Shown: positions 34,360-48,000, numbered from the stretch's first letter. The stretch: 64,000 bases of DNA from Mortierella sp. BCC40632 (GCA_011634665.1 WAEK01000018.1:721501-785500); one strand, 5' to 3'. A program made the numbers and translations. The notes: generated by a model from the sequence alone, not told the origin.

Positions 34360-36510
34360 ATGGTTTCTAATGTGCTCCTCGGTACCACCTTGGCAGCTGC
34401 GATAGCCGCCTATGTTCTCAAGCCTAAAAGACCCAAGACAGAACTCGAAGCAAAGTCTGTGAGCATTCCACTTCCTCGATACTACCTCCCTTTCCAGCTC
34501 GACTTGGTTCTCGCTGACCTCATTGCTGTCTTCAGTGGTGGAGATGAGCTCGATAGTATGTACGACATGGTGAAGAAGTATGGTAGGACCCTGAACTTTA
34601 GGAACGTGGGCCAGGACTTTATTCTTGTTACTGAACCATCGAGTATCCAGCATTTCTTATCCAAAAACCAACCAAACTATGAGAGAGGTAGGACTGTGAC
34701 TCTTTCTTGCGTATGCTAAAATGTTGATTCTCATGAAGGGCGGCTACTAATCTTTTTCGACATGGATTAGGCCCCATCATTTATGATATGGTTCATGATT
34801 TCCTGGGCTCCGGAATCTTCAATGCTGATGGAGAAATTTGGAAGAAACAACGTCAGATCGCAAAGTATGAATTTGGACACTTTTGCCTTTTGTTTTGTAT
34901 TTCAGACTAAGAGAGACGATTAATGAAAGGACCTTCTTCGGCAATTAGACCTCACTTCCAGACTTCAGAGTTCAAGGATGCAGCATTGATTAACAGACAC
35001 GCTGACGAGATGATCAAAGTCATAAACCAACATATTGACTCCAACCCCAACTCACCTCTTGAGGTTCAGGTATGTCTCCAAAAGACGACCAGGCTAGACT
35101 CTAGAAGAAAGTTAGCACTTCTATGTTTTGATCCTATATCTCGCTCCTAATCCTGGTCTACACTTCTCTCTTCTCAGGATCTGTTCTGTCGATTCACTCT
35201 TGATGAGGCTTCTGAGTTCTTGTTTGGAGAGGCTCTCAATTCTCTACAGAACAAGGACAACACATTTTCAACGGCCTTCAACTATGTTCAGGAGATTATC
35301 GCTTTGCGATTCCGTCTCCCTTTCTGGCGACTCACAGTTCCCAAGCGACGGTACCTTAAAGAGATTGCAGTCTTGGACGACATTATAATGAAAATCATCA
35401 ACAATGCCATTGCTCGAAAGGAGGCCAAAGAGAAGAGTGGGGAGAAGGATGATAAGGAGGATGCTCGGCACGACAATTTGCTTGAACATTTCTTGTATTG
35501 TCAAGAAGAGAACAACTTCTCAATGAGTTATCTTCGTGACATGTTGCTCAACTTTATGCTTGCTGGACGCGATACGGTAAGTGTGCTATTGGTTCACTCG
35601 ATCTTGAAGTTCAATGACACTACATCTATAGGCTCTTCAACCTGTGAAGTTCAGAGTGCTCATTCTTCACTCTTCTTGTCACAACAGACAGCTTCGCTTC
35701 TCACCTGGACAATTTGGTATCTCGTAAACTATCCTGATGTGGCCGACAGACTCTACAATGAGATCAAAGAAGTCCTTGGACCGAACACGGCTCCAGAATA
35801 TAGTGACATCAAGAAACTGAAGTAAGTGGATCACACAAGAATGGAGAGTATATCATATCTCGATCTGCTGATGGTCACACACTCACCGACACGACTCTCT
35901 GTTTCTTGGTCTATTCTCTATCCTCAGATACCAGAAGCAAGTTATCAACGAGGTCCTGCGCCTTCGCCCACCAGTTCCTGTCAATGGACGGTATGTGACT
36001 TTTCAATCTCTATTGCTACTCTTGGCAAAGTTTATGCTCCACAAGCAAGCTACTAACAATGTTGGGGAACCTCTACCAAACTGGATATTTTATGATCTCA
36101 ATAGACGAAGCGTTGAGGAAGATGTTCTTCCTAATGGCTACTATATCCCTCCTGGCACTTCTGTTTCCTACAGCGCCTATATCACCCATCGTATGCCTGA
36201 GTACTGGGGTGAAGATGCTGACAAGTTTGATCCTGATCGATGGGGTCCTGAGCGCATTAGTTCGATCAAGCCATTCATGTTTGTGCCTTTCCATGCTGGT
36301 CCAAGAATCTGTCTAGGCCAGAACCTGGCCTACACGACGGTCCAAGTTGCATTGACTCGCATCATGCAAGCGTTCGTGTTCAAGCGCGTCGAAGGGTTTG
36401 AGCCCAAAAAATTTGTAGACTTTATTCTCTTCTCTCGCAACGGTGTTGAGGTCATGATCGAGAAGAGGGCTCCTGAGCCTATGAAATCTAATGGGTCCAG
36501 TGAAGAGTAG
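34360..36510 (+). CDS. Cytochrome P450, copy C
   Basis: Exons 34360-34687, 34771-34864, 34949-35069, 35178-35576, 35688-35821, 35928-35990, 36105-36510; 514 residues, all closing in frame. Anchor NVLLGTTLAAAIAAYVL, AGRDT, EVLRLRPP, FDPDRWGPERI and FVPFHAGPRICLGQ are intact. It differs from A and B mainly in exon 2 (PIIYDMVHDFLGSG) and in a longer C-terminus ending SNGSSEE. Exons 5-7 are nearly identical to B; most of exon 1 and the 3' half are nearly identical to the broken copy D. No Ctr gene follows it, unlike A and B. Same likely role as the other copies: NADPH-dependent oxidation of a fatty-acid-like compound in the endoplasmic reticulum membrane (inferred). Confidence 0.9.
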
Positions 36511-38052
36511 GTTGTGGCTCATTGACATCGAGATTAATGCCAAAGTGGCAATAAAGATCTATTTGGAGTCTAGTGGTTTGAACCGGGGTGTGGAAAACCG
36601 CGGTGTTGCTAAAAAAAACCCCTGTGACCAGTTCGCTGCTAGATTTCAGTCAACCGATGGTTGCCTCGGTTAACTGGCTTCACCAGTGCAGTGTCTCAGC
36701 TTTTCAACCTAATAATCTTGTAGTTGGTCGACACTCCAGATCGAGCTAAATTGGGAGGTGATCGTTATTTGAGAAAACACCAACGACTATGGGCACAATC
36801 CTTAATATCTCCAGCTACTTCAATGGATTTCGATATTTTACTCGAGACAGTAGCCTCGAGCCAATTAAACATAAAGGAGAAAGGATGAGATATCTACTGT
36901 TTCCAGAGGTAACAGTGTGGTAAACCGTCCAATTGTTGGGTATCACAAATGCTCTATTCTGGATCAACACAAGAGCTGGGCAAAGTAGATATCATTTCCA
37001 TAGCCTTCCTCCTTTCTTTATAGTCACCTTTAATGTTAGTAATGCACAGCTTCAAAGCTTGGGTATGTTTGGTCTAAAGGGACTCTCCACTATGAGCTTC
37101 TCCTACGGAGAGAGGCTGTCCAAAGAAAGAGTTGGTGGTGTTTGACGAAGCAGTCTGTGTCTCAAGTGTTGCAGGAAAACTCTATCGCAGGGACAAGATC
37201 GGGCTGTTTGTGAAGGAATAGGGGGCAAGGAGATCTACACGAAAGAATGAGTCTGATAGGGAAAGGAGGAGAAGATTCTGGTACGACTCGACAAGAGAAC
37301 TAAGTCTCAAATCCCATCCTCCCTACGATGGCCACAAGTAGGAAATGTACATCAGGGCGGAAGGGGCGTTTTTGCGAAGAAGGGAGTAGAAGTGGTCTGG
37401 GTTTCTGTGCAGCGCTGTCGACAAATTGAGAAATCAGGGCTCTCCTGATGATTCGAATCAGCAGCCCTCTCTAGGAGATATGCCCGAGAAGGAATTTGGG
37501 GCGCCCATTGTCCTGAACCACCTTGTGAAGTGCTTCATGCATGCAACTTGGTGTTCAGTGAGGATCCTTGAAAAAAAAAATATACAGTTTGGATTGCTAT
37601 AAGCACCTCTTCACTCTTGTTGGAACAGTGAAAAGTCTGAAGTTTATTCGGAGCAAAGATGAGCTCCCATTATAGCAATTGCAAGTACATCCGCTAGAGA
37701 GGTGTCTTTTGATTGGTCAATTATCCAAGACTCGATGCCGCTTCTTCGATCCAAGTCAGGTAGCTTAACGCTTAATATTTTTTCTGGACATGACGATCCT
37801 TGGAGGGTGGACTCGAGTCGGTTTAGCAGAGAAAATGGCACCAAAAGAGTTTATTGTGTTTGTTGCCACTGTTGTCTCTCATCTACATGCCCGTTATTGA
37901 TCTCTTTAAATAAGTCAGTTACGTCTCCTTTCTTCCTGATCTCCTCAAACGCCTAAAATTCACGCGTTCAAGCAATCTACTTCTGACTTTTTTTTATTGT
38001 CATCTCACCTATCCACACTTCATCTTCTCTTACGCTCCATTACACATCAGGC
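36511..38052. other. Intergenic, P450-C to P450-D
   Basis: 1.5 kb without a convincing gene. The last 70 bases resemble the P450-C leader (CATCTTCTCTTA-GCTCCATTACAC). The B/C-type shared promoter block is absent. I see no Ctr remnant here. Confidence 0.6.
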
Positions 38053-39588
38053 ATGATGTATTCTAGCATGCTCCTTGGTATCACCTGGCAAATGCGATAA
38101 TCGCCTTTGCCCTCAAGCCTAAAAGACCCAAGACAGAACTCGAAGCAAAGTCTGTGAGCATTCCACTTCCTCGATACTACCTCCCTTTCCAGCTCGACTT
38201 GGTTCTCGCTGACCTCATTGCTGTCTTCAGTGGTGGAGATGAGCTCGATAGTATGTACGACATGGTGAAGAAGTATGGTAGGACCCTGAACTTTAGGAAC
38301 GTGGGCCAGGACTTTATTCTTGTTACTGAACCATCGAGTATCCAGCATTTCTTATCCAAAAACCAACCAAACTATGAGAGAGGTAGGACTGTGACTCTTT
38401 CTTGCGTATGCTAAAATGTTGACTCTCATGAAGGGCGGCTACTAATCTTTTTCGACATGGATTAGGCCCCATCATTTATGATATGGTTCATGATTTCCTG
38501 GGCTCCGGAATCTTCAATGCTGAAAGAGAAATTTGAAGGGTACAGCGTCATATTGCGAGTTCTGGACAGGTTTGTTATGAGGATTATCAACAATGCCATT
38601 GCTCGAAAGGAGGCCAGAGATAAAAGTGGGGAGAAGGATGATAAGGAGGATGCTCGGCACGACAATTTGCTTGAACATTTCTTGTATTGTCAAGAAGAGA
38701 ACAACTTCTCAATGAGTTATCTTCGTGACATGTTGCTCAACTTTATGCTTGCTGGACGCGATACGGTAAGTGTGCTATTGGTTCACTCGATCTTGAAATT
38801 CAATGACACTACATCTATAGGCTCTTCAACCTGTGAAGTTCAGAGTGCTCATTCTTCACTCTTCTTGTCACAACAGACAGCTTCGCTTCTCACCTGGACA
38901 ATTTGGTATCTCGTAAACTATCCTGATGTGGCCGACAGACTCTACAATGAGATCAAAGAAGTCCTTGGACCGAACACGGCTCCAGAATATAGTGACATCA
39001 AGAAACTGAAGTAAGTGGATCACACAAGAATGGAGAGTATATCATATCTCGATCCGCTGATGGTCACACACTCACCGACACGACTCTCTGTTTCTTGGTC
39101 TATTCTCTATCCTCAGATACCAGAAGCAAGTTGTCAACGAGGTCCTACGCCTTCGCCCACCAGTTCCTGTCAATGGGCGGTATGTAACTTTTCAATTTCA
39201 ACTGCTACTCTTGGCAAAGTTTATGCTCCACAAGCAAGCTACTAACAATGTTGGGGAACCTCTACCAAACTGGATATTTTATGATCTCAATAGACGAAGC
39301 GTTGAGGAAGATGTTCTTCCTAATGGCTACTATATCCCTCCTGGCACTTCTGTTTCCTACAGCGCCTATATCACCCATCGTATGCCTGAGTACTGGGGTG
39401 AAGATGCCGACAAGTTTGATCCTGATCGATGGGGTCCTGAGCGCATTAGTTCGATCAAGCCATTCATGTTTGTGCCTTTCCATGCTGGTCCAAGAATCTG
39501 TCTAGGCCAGAACCTGGCCTACACGACGGTCCAAGTTGCATTGACTCGCATTATGCAAGCATTTGTGTTCAAACGCGTATGCTCGTGA
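38053..39588 (+). pseudogene. Broken cytochrome P450, copy D
   Basis: Nearly identical to copy C over 38110-38520 and 38590-39580 but carries at least three faults. One base is missing early in exon 1 (ACCTGGCAAATGCG against ACCTTGGCAGCTGCG), which leads to TAA within 20 codons. An internal deletion of roughly 500 bases joins the middle of exon 2 (TGA at about 38536) to the middle of exon 4. The last exon runs into TGA at 39586-39588, soon after the haem loop. The exons with AGRDT, EVLRLRPP and the Cys loop survive as sequence. It is a recent relic; it could still take part in gene conversion with C. Confidence 0.9.
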
Positions 39589-40396
39589 AGTGGGTTCTTG
39601 AGGAATTTTAAGGCTCGAATGAAGGATTGAGACTAGCCGAAAAGGCGTGTGTCTTTCAACCAACGTGATGATTAAAACAAAGCATGGCGGCTAGCTAATA
39701 TGGGAGCAGGTTGGAAGAGGACTTCATTTGGGAGTGGGAGAGACAGGAGAGACAGGAGAAAAGTATTGACACGCCTGGACCGACCTGCTGACAGCAGCGA
39801 GTGGTTGAGTGGTGGATGATGCTGCAGGCTGTGAGAGCATCCGCGGGAGGTGAGAGCCTTTGGATCCCTCTTCTTCCTCCCCTCGCTCAACCACCAGTGT
39901 CATCTATTGATGGATATCTTTGCAGCAGGGTAGACTAAGGCAAGGCAGGGCAAGGCAAGGTAAGGCAAGGCAAGGCAAGGTAAGGCAAGGCAAGGCAAGG
40001 GCAAGTCAGGGATGGGATGACAGAGAAAAAGAGTGTGGAGGAGGAGGGAAGGAAGAGGAAACAGACAGATGGGGTGTATCTGCCAGTCCCAAGTGGCATC
40101 ACTCTGCTGGCTGAGGTGTCTGCTCTCATTCTCTTTCTCTCTCTCTCCCTGTGTGTGTCTGTGTATGTGTGTTGCTCCTTTTTTCCTGTCCGCCTGCGAC
40201 TGCCTCGCTTCGCTTGCCTTTTTTCGCACTCTTTTTCTTTCCTCCTTTGCTTCATCTCCACATCTCATCTCTTTTTCTTTTCTTTCCTTCCTGTCATCCT
40301 ATCCCCGTCATCTCGCTTACTCTCATCTCGTGTTCTCCCCCGCCATCATCCCTTTCCAACCCATCTCCCATCCTCTCCTCATCTGATCCTTGCCCC

Positions 40397-40440
<44 letters not shown>

Positions 40441-40495
40441 TGCTCGCTCCATCCTGCAACGATAACGAACATTGACCCCTACTGCAACACAAACA
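39589..40495. other. Intergenic and promoter of the coiled-coil gene
   Basis: Holds a GGCAA/GGTAA tandem repeat, a CT-rich segment (about 40120-40390) and a run of 41 T at 40399-40439, ending 56 bases before the start codon. T-runs of this kind exclude nucleosomes in other fungi. No gene seen. Confidence 0.65.
39938..40000 (+). repeat. GGCAA/GGTAA pentanucleotide repeat
   Basis: About a dozen consecutive five-base units, mostly AGGCA with occasional AGGTA. Confidence 0.9.
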
Positions 40496-43400
40496 ATGGC
40501 CGATGTTGAGAACGCCCCTGGCATCGCTCCCGCCAGTCCCCCCGTCGAACCAGTCGATCCCGTGACAGACCAGGGACTGGACACAGATTCTGTCCCTACT
40601 AGTACACCTGGTAGTCCTTCCTCACAACAACTCCATGATGAGGATGACCAGGAGCATGAGGCCCATAGCCAGGACGAGAATGGAAGCGACCATAGCCAGG
40701 ATGTGAACAACACCAGCGTCCCCGCGAGTCCCCGTCCTGTGTCGCAGCAGGGATCTGCGCCGGCTAGTCCCATTAGGAGCACAAAGTCGGTCGCGTCGAC
40801 CCCGTCGACCCCCCTGAGAAGCGCTGCCAATAAGCCTGCGTCTGCCGCCACCACGCCAGCCTCTCGTCGAACTGTCACCTCCAGTGCTAGTGCTTCCAGG
40901 TTGACAGCAGGCACCGCAGTTTCCAAGCCAACAACGGCCACGGCTACTACCCCACGTACAAGGGCGACAGCTACGCCTGTACCAAAGCCTGCAACCGCCA
41001 CGGCCACTTCCCGCACTGCTAGCGCTACTTCAAGCGCTGTGAAGAGACCAGGCACGACACCGACAACTACTGTGAGGAAGCCTGTTACTACTCCAGCTCC
41101 CACTGCCGCGGCCTCATCCACAGCTGCTCGTCGGACCACGACTTCTACTGCTACTGCCACAGGGGCCAAGACATCAGCGACCTCGACGGCACGCAGTGCT
41201 ACTGCCTCGACCGCCACTCGTACACCTGTCAAGCCTGCGACTACCACTACGACTCGCACAGCGGTTAGGCCTACCCCAGCCACTAGCTCGGTCGCCGCCA
41301 AGAGAACTTCAACAGCCTCAACTACAGGATCAACCCCTGCAAGGACAGGTGTCGTGTCACGGGCCTCATCGAGCGTTAATGGAGCATCTCCTCCTGGAAG
41401 TGTCCGCTCCGTGAAAACCTCTGGCTCTACTGGTTCTGAAGCGCTGGAACTCAAGAAGGAGCTGGCTCTTGTTCGTGGACAGGTAAGGAGTTTTACCGAG
41501 CAAATGGCAAAGAAGAGAGAGACAGAGTGAGAGAGAAAGAGGAAACAGATAGGATAGTTCCTATGATGGATGTCGCCTTTTTGGTTCAAGTGAATGCAAG
41601 CGCAGGACGTGTGCAGTGCATTGCATCTGAATTGCCTGCAGACCTGACGGGTCAGGCCTCTTTGGCGTATACAATGTTTAACTTGTCTTCTTTCTTGCCC
41701 CCTCTTCTTCCTGCCGTTCTCCCGTTTGTGTAATCTGTGCCTGACATTGTCCAAAAAAGCTCGAGGAGGCATCGTCGCAACTCAAGTCCAAGGAGGAGGA
41801 GTTAACGGCCCTCCGTGCACAGCTCGAGTGTAGTTCTGTGACACATACGGACGCACATGCGGATACCGTGTCGAGTGATGGAGGCGAGACTGTTGTCCCC
41901 GAGGTGGACCTCTCCAAGATTGACTCTCAGGTAAAAGCAAGTGATTTTGATCGAAAACTTTTGGCTGAGGCGGGAAGAGTGAAATGGAAAAGAGACCTCT
42001 TTGTTATCAGCCCCATGGTGGTGAAGGTGGAATTCGACGTATTGGAGTGTCACGGAAAACGGGCGTTTGTGTTGTGTTCACGTTCGTTGTGCATGAGCTT
42101 GTGATTGGCGATATGCATATGTGCAAAGACAACAATGCATCCAAAAAAAAAAAAAAAAAAAAAAATAGAGCTTTGGGCACGAGTGAATCTGAACCGCAAT
42201 GGATGGGTGCCATGCCACGTGAGCCTAGGTTCCAGCGTTCAATATGGTATTGCGAGCACTGAGCTGTTTCTGACCGAGGCATTTTCAATTTCTATGTTGT
42301 CGATGTTTTTATTTTCCCATGCCATATAGAGTCAAGCCTTGGTTGCTGAGGCCATTGCGTCTAAGGAACAAGAGATCACAAGCCTTAAGGCTGAAGTCGA
42401 GAGCTTAACTGGACTTGTTGAGGTAATCCGATCGTACACAGCCACGAGACTTTTGCTTACACAATCCCTTTCTTTATGAAGTACTCATTCGGTAAAACGA
42501 TCTTGTCCGACAATTTTCCGTTTCGTAGAAACTGCGTGTGGAGCACGAAGTAAAGGTTAAGGAACTGACAGAGCAGATGACTGTTCAGAATACTGAGCGT
42601 GAGGCTGAGTTGTCTTCTCTTCATCAGCAGCTCGAGGAGTACTCCAAGAAACAGGCTGAGGTGAAGGAACTTCGTCAGAAATTGGAGGAGTCTCAGGCAC
42701 TGCATTCATCGTCTCTGGAAGAACTGAACAGGTTTCATGAAGACAAGTTGCAAAGCCTTGAGTTGGAGCTCCAGGCAGCAAGACAGGAGCGTATGGGAGA
42801 AGAGGCGGGAATCAATGAAGTGTATGCCCAGAAGATTGAGGAGCTCCAAACCAAGCACAAAAACGAATTGGCTGATTTGCGCCAGATTCACGATGATGAA
42901 GTTGACCTTCTCAAGAGAATGGCTGAACAGAAAGCAGATGAAGCCAAGGAGTTGGTTGAGGTAGATTATCAGACCATAACACCATGCTTTCCCATTGGTT
43001 TGAGCTCACTGCCTTGTTTGTTGACTCGGATGCACGTAAACCTTCTTTATTATATATTTTAGGATGGCCTTCGTGAGACCCATTCCAAGGAGCTGTCAGA
43101 TATTCTCGCTGCCCACACGGCTGCTCTCAATGAGCGTGCAGGAGCTGAGTCTGCGGCACTTGAGGCCCTTCAGGAAAAACACGCTCTTGCAATTGCTGAT
43201 CTTAAAGAAAAGATCGAGAAGGAGCATAAGGAGAGTGGAGAGTCAATTAGGACAGCCCACCAAAATGAAGTATCGGATCTGCAGGAGAAGCATGCCGCTC
43301 GTGCCTCCGAGCTGGAGACACAATTGAAGGCTCTCCAGGACAAGTATGACGCAGAGGTCTCAGCAGCAAAGGCTACATCCAATGCGGACATTGATGCTGT

Positions 43401-45033
43401 GAAGGCAGCACATGAAAGTGAGCTAGAAGCTCTCAAAGCATCACATACTGAAGAGCTTGTTGCTGCCGAGAATGCAGCCAAGGTAACTGAAGATCTTTTC
43501 ATGTTTTCAAGAAAAAAAAAAAAAAAAAAAAAAAACATTCCCTTCGGTGTTAACCAACCCCTCGATCGATTAATTATAGAGCAAGATGCAATTGGAATTG
43601 CAGGCAGTTCAGAGCAAATTTGACGAGTTTGTCGCAGATGTCCAGGGCTCGCAAAAAGCAGAGATCAATAAGCTTGAGACTAGCTATGAAGCCCGTACCA
43701 AGGAGTTGACCTCTGAACATCAGAACCGTATCCAGGAGCTCCAGAAAGAGGCCGATGAGCAGGTCCTGAATGCCGTCAACAATGTCAAGAACAATTATGA
43801 TATCGAGCGACAGGAACTCGAGGCCGCCCGTGCGAAGGAACTTGAAGATCTCAAGTCACTTCATGCCGCTTCAATCAAGGATCTCGAAGGACAGCTTGCC
43901 AAGGCTGAACAGGCCGCCAAAGAAGCATTGGAGGCGTCGGAGAGAATTCAGAAGAGCCTTGAGCAAGAGCTTACTACTGTTAAGGCGACTGCTGAAGAGC
44001 AAGTCAATACCATCAAGGCCACGCTCCAGGAGCTTGTTGCTAAGCACGAAGCAGAAGACAAGAGCCAGCATGAGGTATGCTAATCGAACTATGTGATCTT
44101 TATGCTACAGACTCTTTGAACAGGGTAAAGACACGAAATGCTAAACCTATTTTTCCTTTGTATCGTTCTTGTAGGCTCAGCAGAATGCACACAAGAAGGA
44201 GCTTGATGACCTCCGATTCGAACAGGATAAGTTGTTGAAGGATGCTCTTATCAAAAAGGAGGAAGAGTTGTCGCTGAAGCACAGCCAGATGGAGAAGGAG
44301 CTGGAGCAGCTCCGCGCAAGTCTTGCCTCTGCCGAGAAGGAGCGTGACCAGGCTTTGGCAAATGTAGAGTCCAAAGAGAACCAGTTGAAGGAGGTATGTG
44401 AAGACTACAGTCTATACTAACCTTTTTTTAAATCCTCAGCTCAATCATTTTCGAGCGCCGTCTAACTAATAATTATCTGGAACGGTGAAATAGGAGTTCA
44501 CCAAGTCATTGGACAAGCTGAAGGATGGGCACAAGACAGAGTTGGATGATCTGAACAAACTCACCCAGGCTAATATGGATAACATGACGAGAATGCATGA
44601 GCAACATAGCCAAGATCATAAGGCACGCCTGGATCAGCTCATGGCCTCTCATCAGGAGGAGCTTCAGGGCTTGAAAGACCAATTCAAGGGCCAGGAAGAG
44701 GCAAAGGAGAAGGAGCAAAAGGAAAAGTTGGTCACTCTTGAGGCCAAGGTCAAGGAGTTGGAGACTTCTGCCGCTGGAACAAAAGATAGCAAGGCGCTTT
44801 CTGAGGACTTGGAGAAGCTCACCAAGGAGCTTTCGGAAGTTAAGGTACAATTTGCAATACATAGTTAGTCTCTGTCATTTGATTATTCTTTAAGAACGGA
44901 TAGGGTCGTAGTTCGTGGATACTCATTTTGTTTTCTTTTTTAATCCTGATAGGCCAACAATGAAACACTGAAGGGCGAGAACGAGGCTCTGATCAAGACG
45001 ATGAATCAGTTGCAGGACTCGATGTCGCGCTAA
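40496..45033 (+). CDS. Long coiled-coil protein, function unknown
   Basis: Nine exons: 40496-41482, 41760-41930, 42330-42422, 42529-42960, 43063-43482, 43580-44074, 44175-44393, 44494-44844, 44953-45033; 1,082 residues. The ATG at 40496 (MADVENAP) was chosen. The first 320 residues are disordered: Pro/Ser/Asp at first, then a long Thr/Ala/Ser region with regular Arg/Lys (basic, as in microtubule-binding tails). From about residue 320 the chain is an almost unbroken heptad coil rich in Glu, Lys, Leu and Gln (for example LEEASSQLKSKEEELTALRAQ). No motor, CAP-Gly or kinase domain is visible. All eight introns are phase 0. It could be a cytoskeletal, Golgi or spindle-pole scaffold; the sequence does not tell which. 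The stop is followed at once by an A-run. Confidence 0.85.
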
Positions 45034-48000
45034 AAAAAAAAAAAAAAAAAATGAGATGAGATGAGAAAACAAGTTTACCTTTACTCTTTAGTACCAACTT
45101 CCCCTTTCGGATGAAATGTCGAGAGGCAAAAGAACTGTGTATTTTTTTTATTTTATTTTTTTTGCAAATAGGAAGGTGGTGAAAAGAATACCACTAATAA
45201 AGCCCTGCTCCCTTCCATTGGAAGAGTCTTTTTTTTTCGTATAAAGGAAGAAAGGTCTGTTTGATCGAAAAGCTCCTTCATTTTGTGCACTCCTGCTGCT
45301 CTCCCTGTTACCATAACCCCATAACCTTGTTTCTCAGCAACCCAGATGAAAAAATCAACGACAGGCATCCCCTTCCAACAATGGATAGTCAATCAGCTAC
45401 CATCGCTTATCCAAGTAGATTACCAGCACATCCAATTTTCGCCCAAAACCAGCCACAGTGAAACATCCACTTAACTTTAAATCAATGATTCGTCCGCAAA
45501 TGAAGACATTGGGCGGCAGACACCACAGACCTCAGTGTTACAGATGGATCTTGAGAGCGCACTCATGTAGTGGCGCAAAAGTTAGAGAGTGTGCGCCTGC
45601 TATGTTCAGAAGGAAGCGCTCTTTGGGCCCCGAACAAATGCTACTCTTGTCGCTCCCATTTCCCAACTTCATCCTGAGAAGAACATCGCTGTGTTGGTTC
45701 AAGAACGCGATGAATATCAAGAGTCCAGTGCTGCACCTCGACATCGACACCGACTTCTAGTGAAAGAAGAAAAGAAAAAACGCAATGATGACGAAAAGAA
45801 GAATCCAAGGATGACAACGACCACGAAATAACCGAGAATTGCGAAGGTACTGAGCATGACAGCACATGTGTTACAGAAACCCAAGAAACCCTAGTAAACG
45901 CCGACCCTGATAACTAATTTTGCAAACATGTTGAGGCAAATAATCATACTCTCCATCTTGCAGATTGTCAGTCAGTGGTGACTAAAGGATTCGACCACAG
46001 ATATGAAGTTACAGATATTCAACAAAGGTTCCCGGACAATAGACTATAGACTGATGAAAAAAAAAAGAAAGCAGCAAGGTACCAAAGCATATCGTTCAAC
46101 AGAGTCGCGAACTCTTCTCCCATCTAGTGCCGTTTGTCTTTTTGACAAAGGGTTGACGTGAGCCGCTGCCGCACCTTTACCTATCTCTCCTCTCTCTGAC
46201 CTCTATCAATCGAAGTGCAGACGACAAGCAGACCTCCACCACAAGCACTTCCATCTCCCCTACCGCTGGCCACTGCCTCTTCTTTCTAAGACTCCCACTT
46301 CATCTACTAGAGCCACCTGGAGCCTTCCCTCCAGCGTGTAAAACGGACGCGTGTTGGTCGTTCGCTTCCTATTCATGCGTTCATGCATGGTGGGATGACC
46401 ATATCCGATAGACCGATCCCTTGTTCTGGCCCCAGCGTCACTCGCTCGACCTTTGGATTGATGAGGGCGATACACAGGACACCTCTTACTCCATGACTCA
46501 TAGATCTTCTACAGTCATAGTCTTTTTTTTCTTTTTTTTTTCTCTTTCTAATCTTTAGCCGCCCCTACTTTTCGCTGCTTTTGCTCTTGGCTGCTTTTGG
46601 TTGCACTTGACTGGTTTAGTGATCTTGCCACCTTTGCTTTCTGCGCCAATCGCCTTCAACACAAACGCGCTTAACTGAAACAAAGAATACGCAAGTGTGA
46701 AGGTGCTCTCATTCCTCCCTCAGGCGTAAAGACGAGGTCACCATCCCATGGTGCATGAGCGCATGGTTAGGATTGAATGACAGACAAACACTTGCTATAC
46801 ATGCTGGAGAGGATGCTTCAGGTGGCACTAGTAGATGGATTGGGAGTCTTGGAAAGAAGAGGCAGTGGTCAGTGGTAGGGAAGATAAAAGTGCTTGTGGT
46901 GGAGGTCTGCTTGTCGTTGGCATATGGATGGAAGGACGTCAGAGAGAGAGAGAGAGAGAGAGAGGAGGTGGGAAAAGGCAGAGGCGGTTCGCACCAACTC
47001 TTTGTCAAAAGAGACAGACATCCGCCAGATGGGAGAAGAGTGTACCAATCTGATGAACGATATGCTTTGGTACCTTGGTGCTTTTTTTTTTTTTTTTTTT
47101 TTTTGGCTGGAATAGCAGAGAGGCAGCATCAAGTCCAAGGCGACAAGAATGACGATCCCTGACAGAGCTGTTACCAGAACTTCTACCAAGGCTGCTAATT
47201 ACGGTGCTGCCGCCAGAGATGCTATCGAGATTGTTGCTAGCGATGCTGATGAGGATGCTGCCAGGGATACAGCTGTCGAGCCCGCACACTGGCAAGTGTG
47301 CCCTTCCCATCCCATTCTCCACACAGAACGCCTGTTTGGCCTGCGCCAGTCTCTTGGCAGTAATCACCATATTTCTTTTTTTCTTTTTTCTTTTCTCTCT
47401 CTTTCTTTCTCTTCTCTCTCCAACCCTCTCGCATCACACTTCTCTTCCCCCACCTTCCCCTTCCCTCCCCCAACTTCCCCCCTCCTTCTCCCTTTTTCCC
47501 TCCCCCTACCCCGCCCCTCCCCAAGGTAGGGAAACCTGGACTGGCACTTCAGGACTCCAACACCCCAACCCTTCAGCACTCCACCAACTCCAACTCCACT
47601 CACTCGACACCTCAACACCTCAACACCTCAGCAACCCAGCGTTCCGGCACCAGGTAGAGAAAGAAACAAAGGAACACCCCCCCCCCATCCCCTTCTCTCT
47701 CCTCCCCACTCTGCCACCGTTGGTTGGTTTTTTTGTGGCCGAGGTGCTCCACCTCGCGACCACCTTTTTTTCCATTCTTTGGGTTTATCGTTCCTCCCTT
47801 CCCCTCTTGTTTGTTCCTTGTTCTCTTCCCTGATTAACACCACTCTGATGCCTGTCCTCGAGCTGGGCCGCTCTAGGATGTGGCCGTCTGTGTTGTGGTC
47901 GGGGCCGCGCAAGCGGCTCGTAGTCCGTCCGGGTTACAAGCCTAAGCTTGGCTCGAGTGTTCAACGGCTGACGAACTGCTGTTGGTCAGGGACACTCTGA

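Noticed and set aside
40396..41772. 458-codon minus-strand frame opposite the coiled-coil gene
   Set aside because: It is the shadow of the Thr/Ala-rich exon 1, whose plus-strand reading splices in frame into eight further exons.
45153..45392. Minus-strand frame containing MPVVDFFIWVAEKQG
   Set aside because: Mildly protein-like, but no splice partner, no conserved motif and no clear promoter; too weak to call.
47149..47529. Plus-strand frame starting MTIPDRAVTRTS
   Set aside because: It runs straight into CT-rich sequence, and the opposite strand is open as well; no recognised family.
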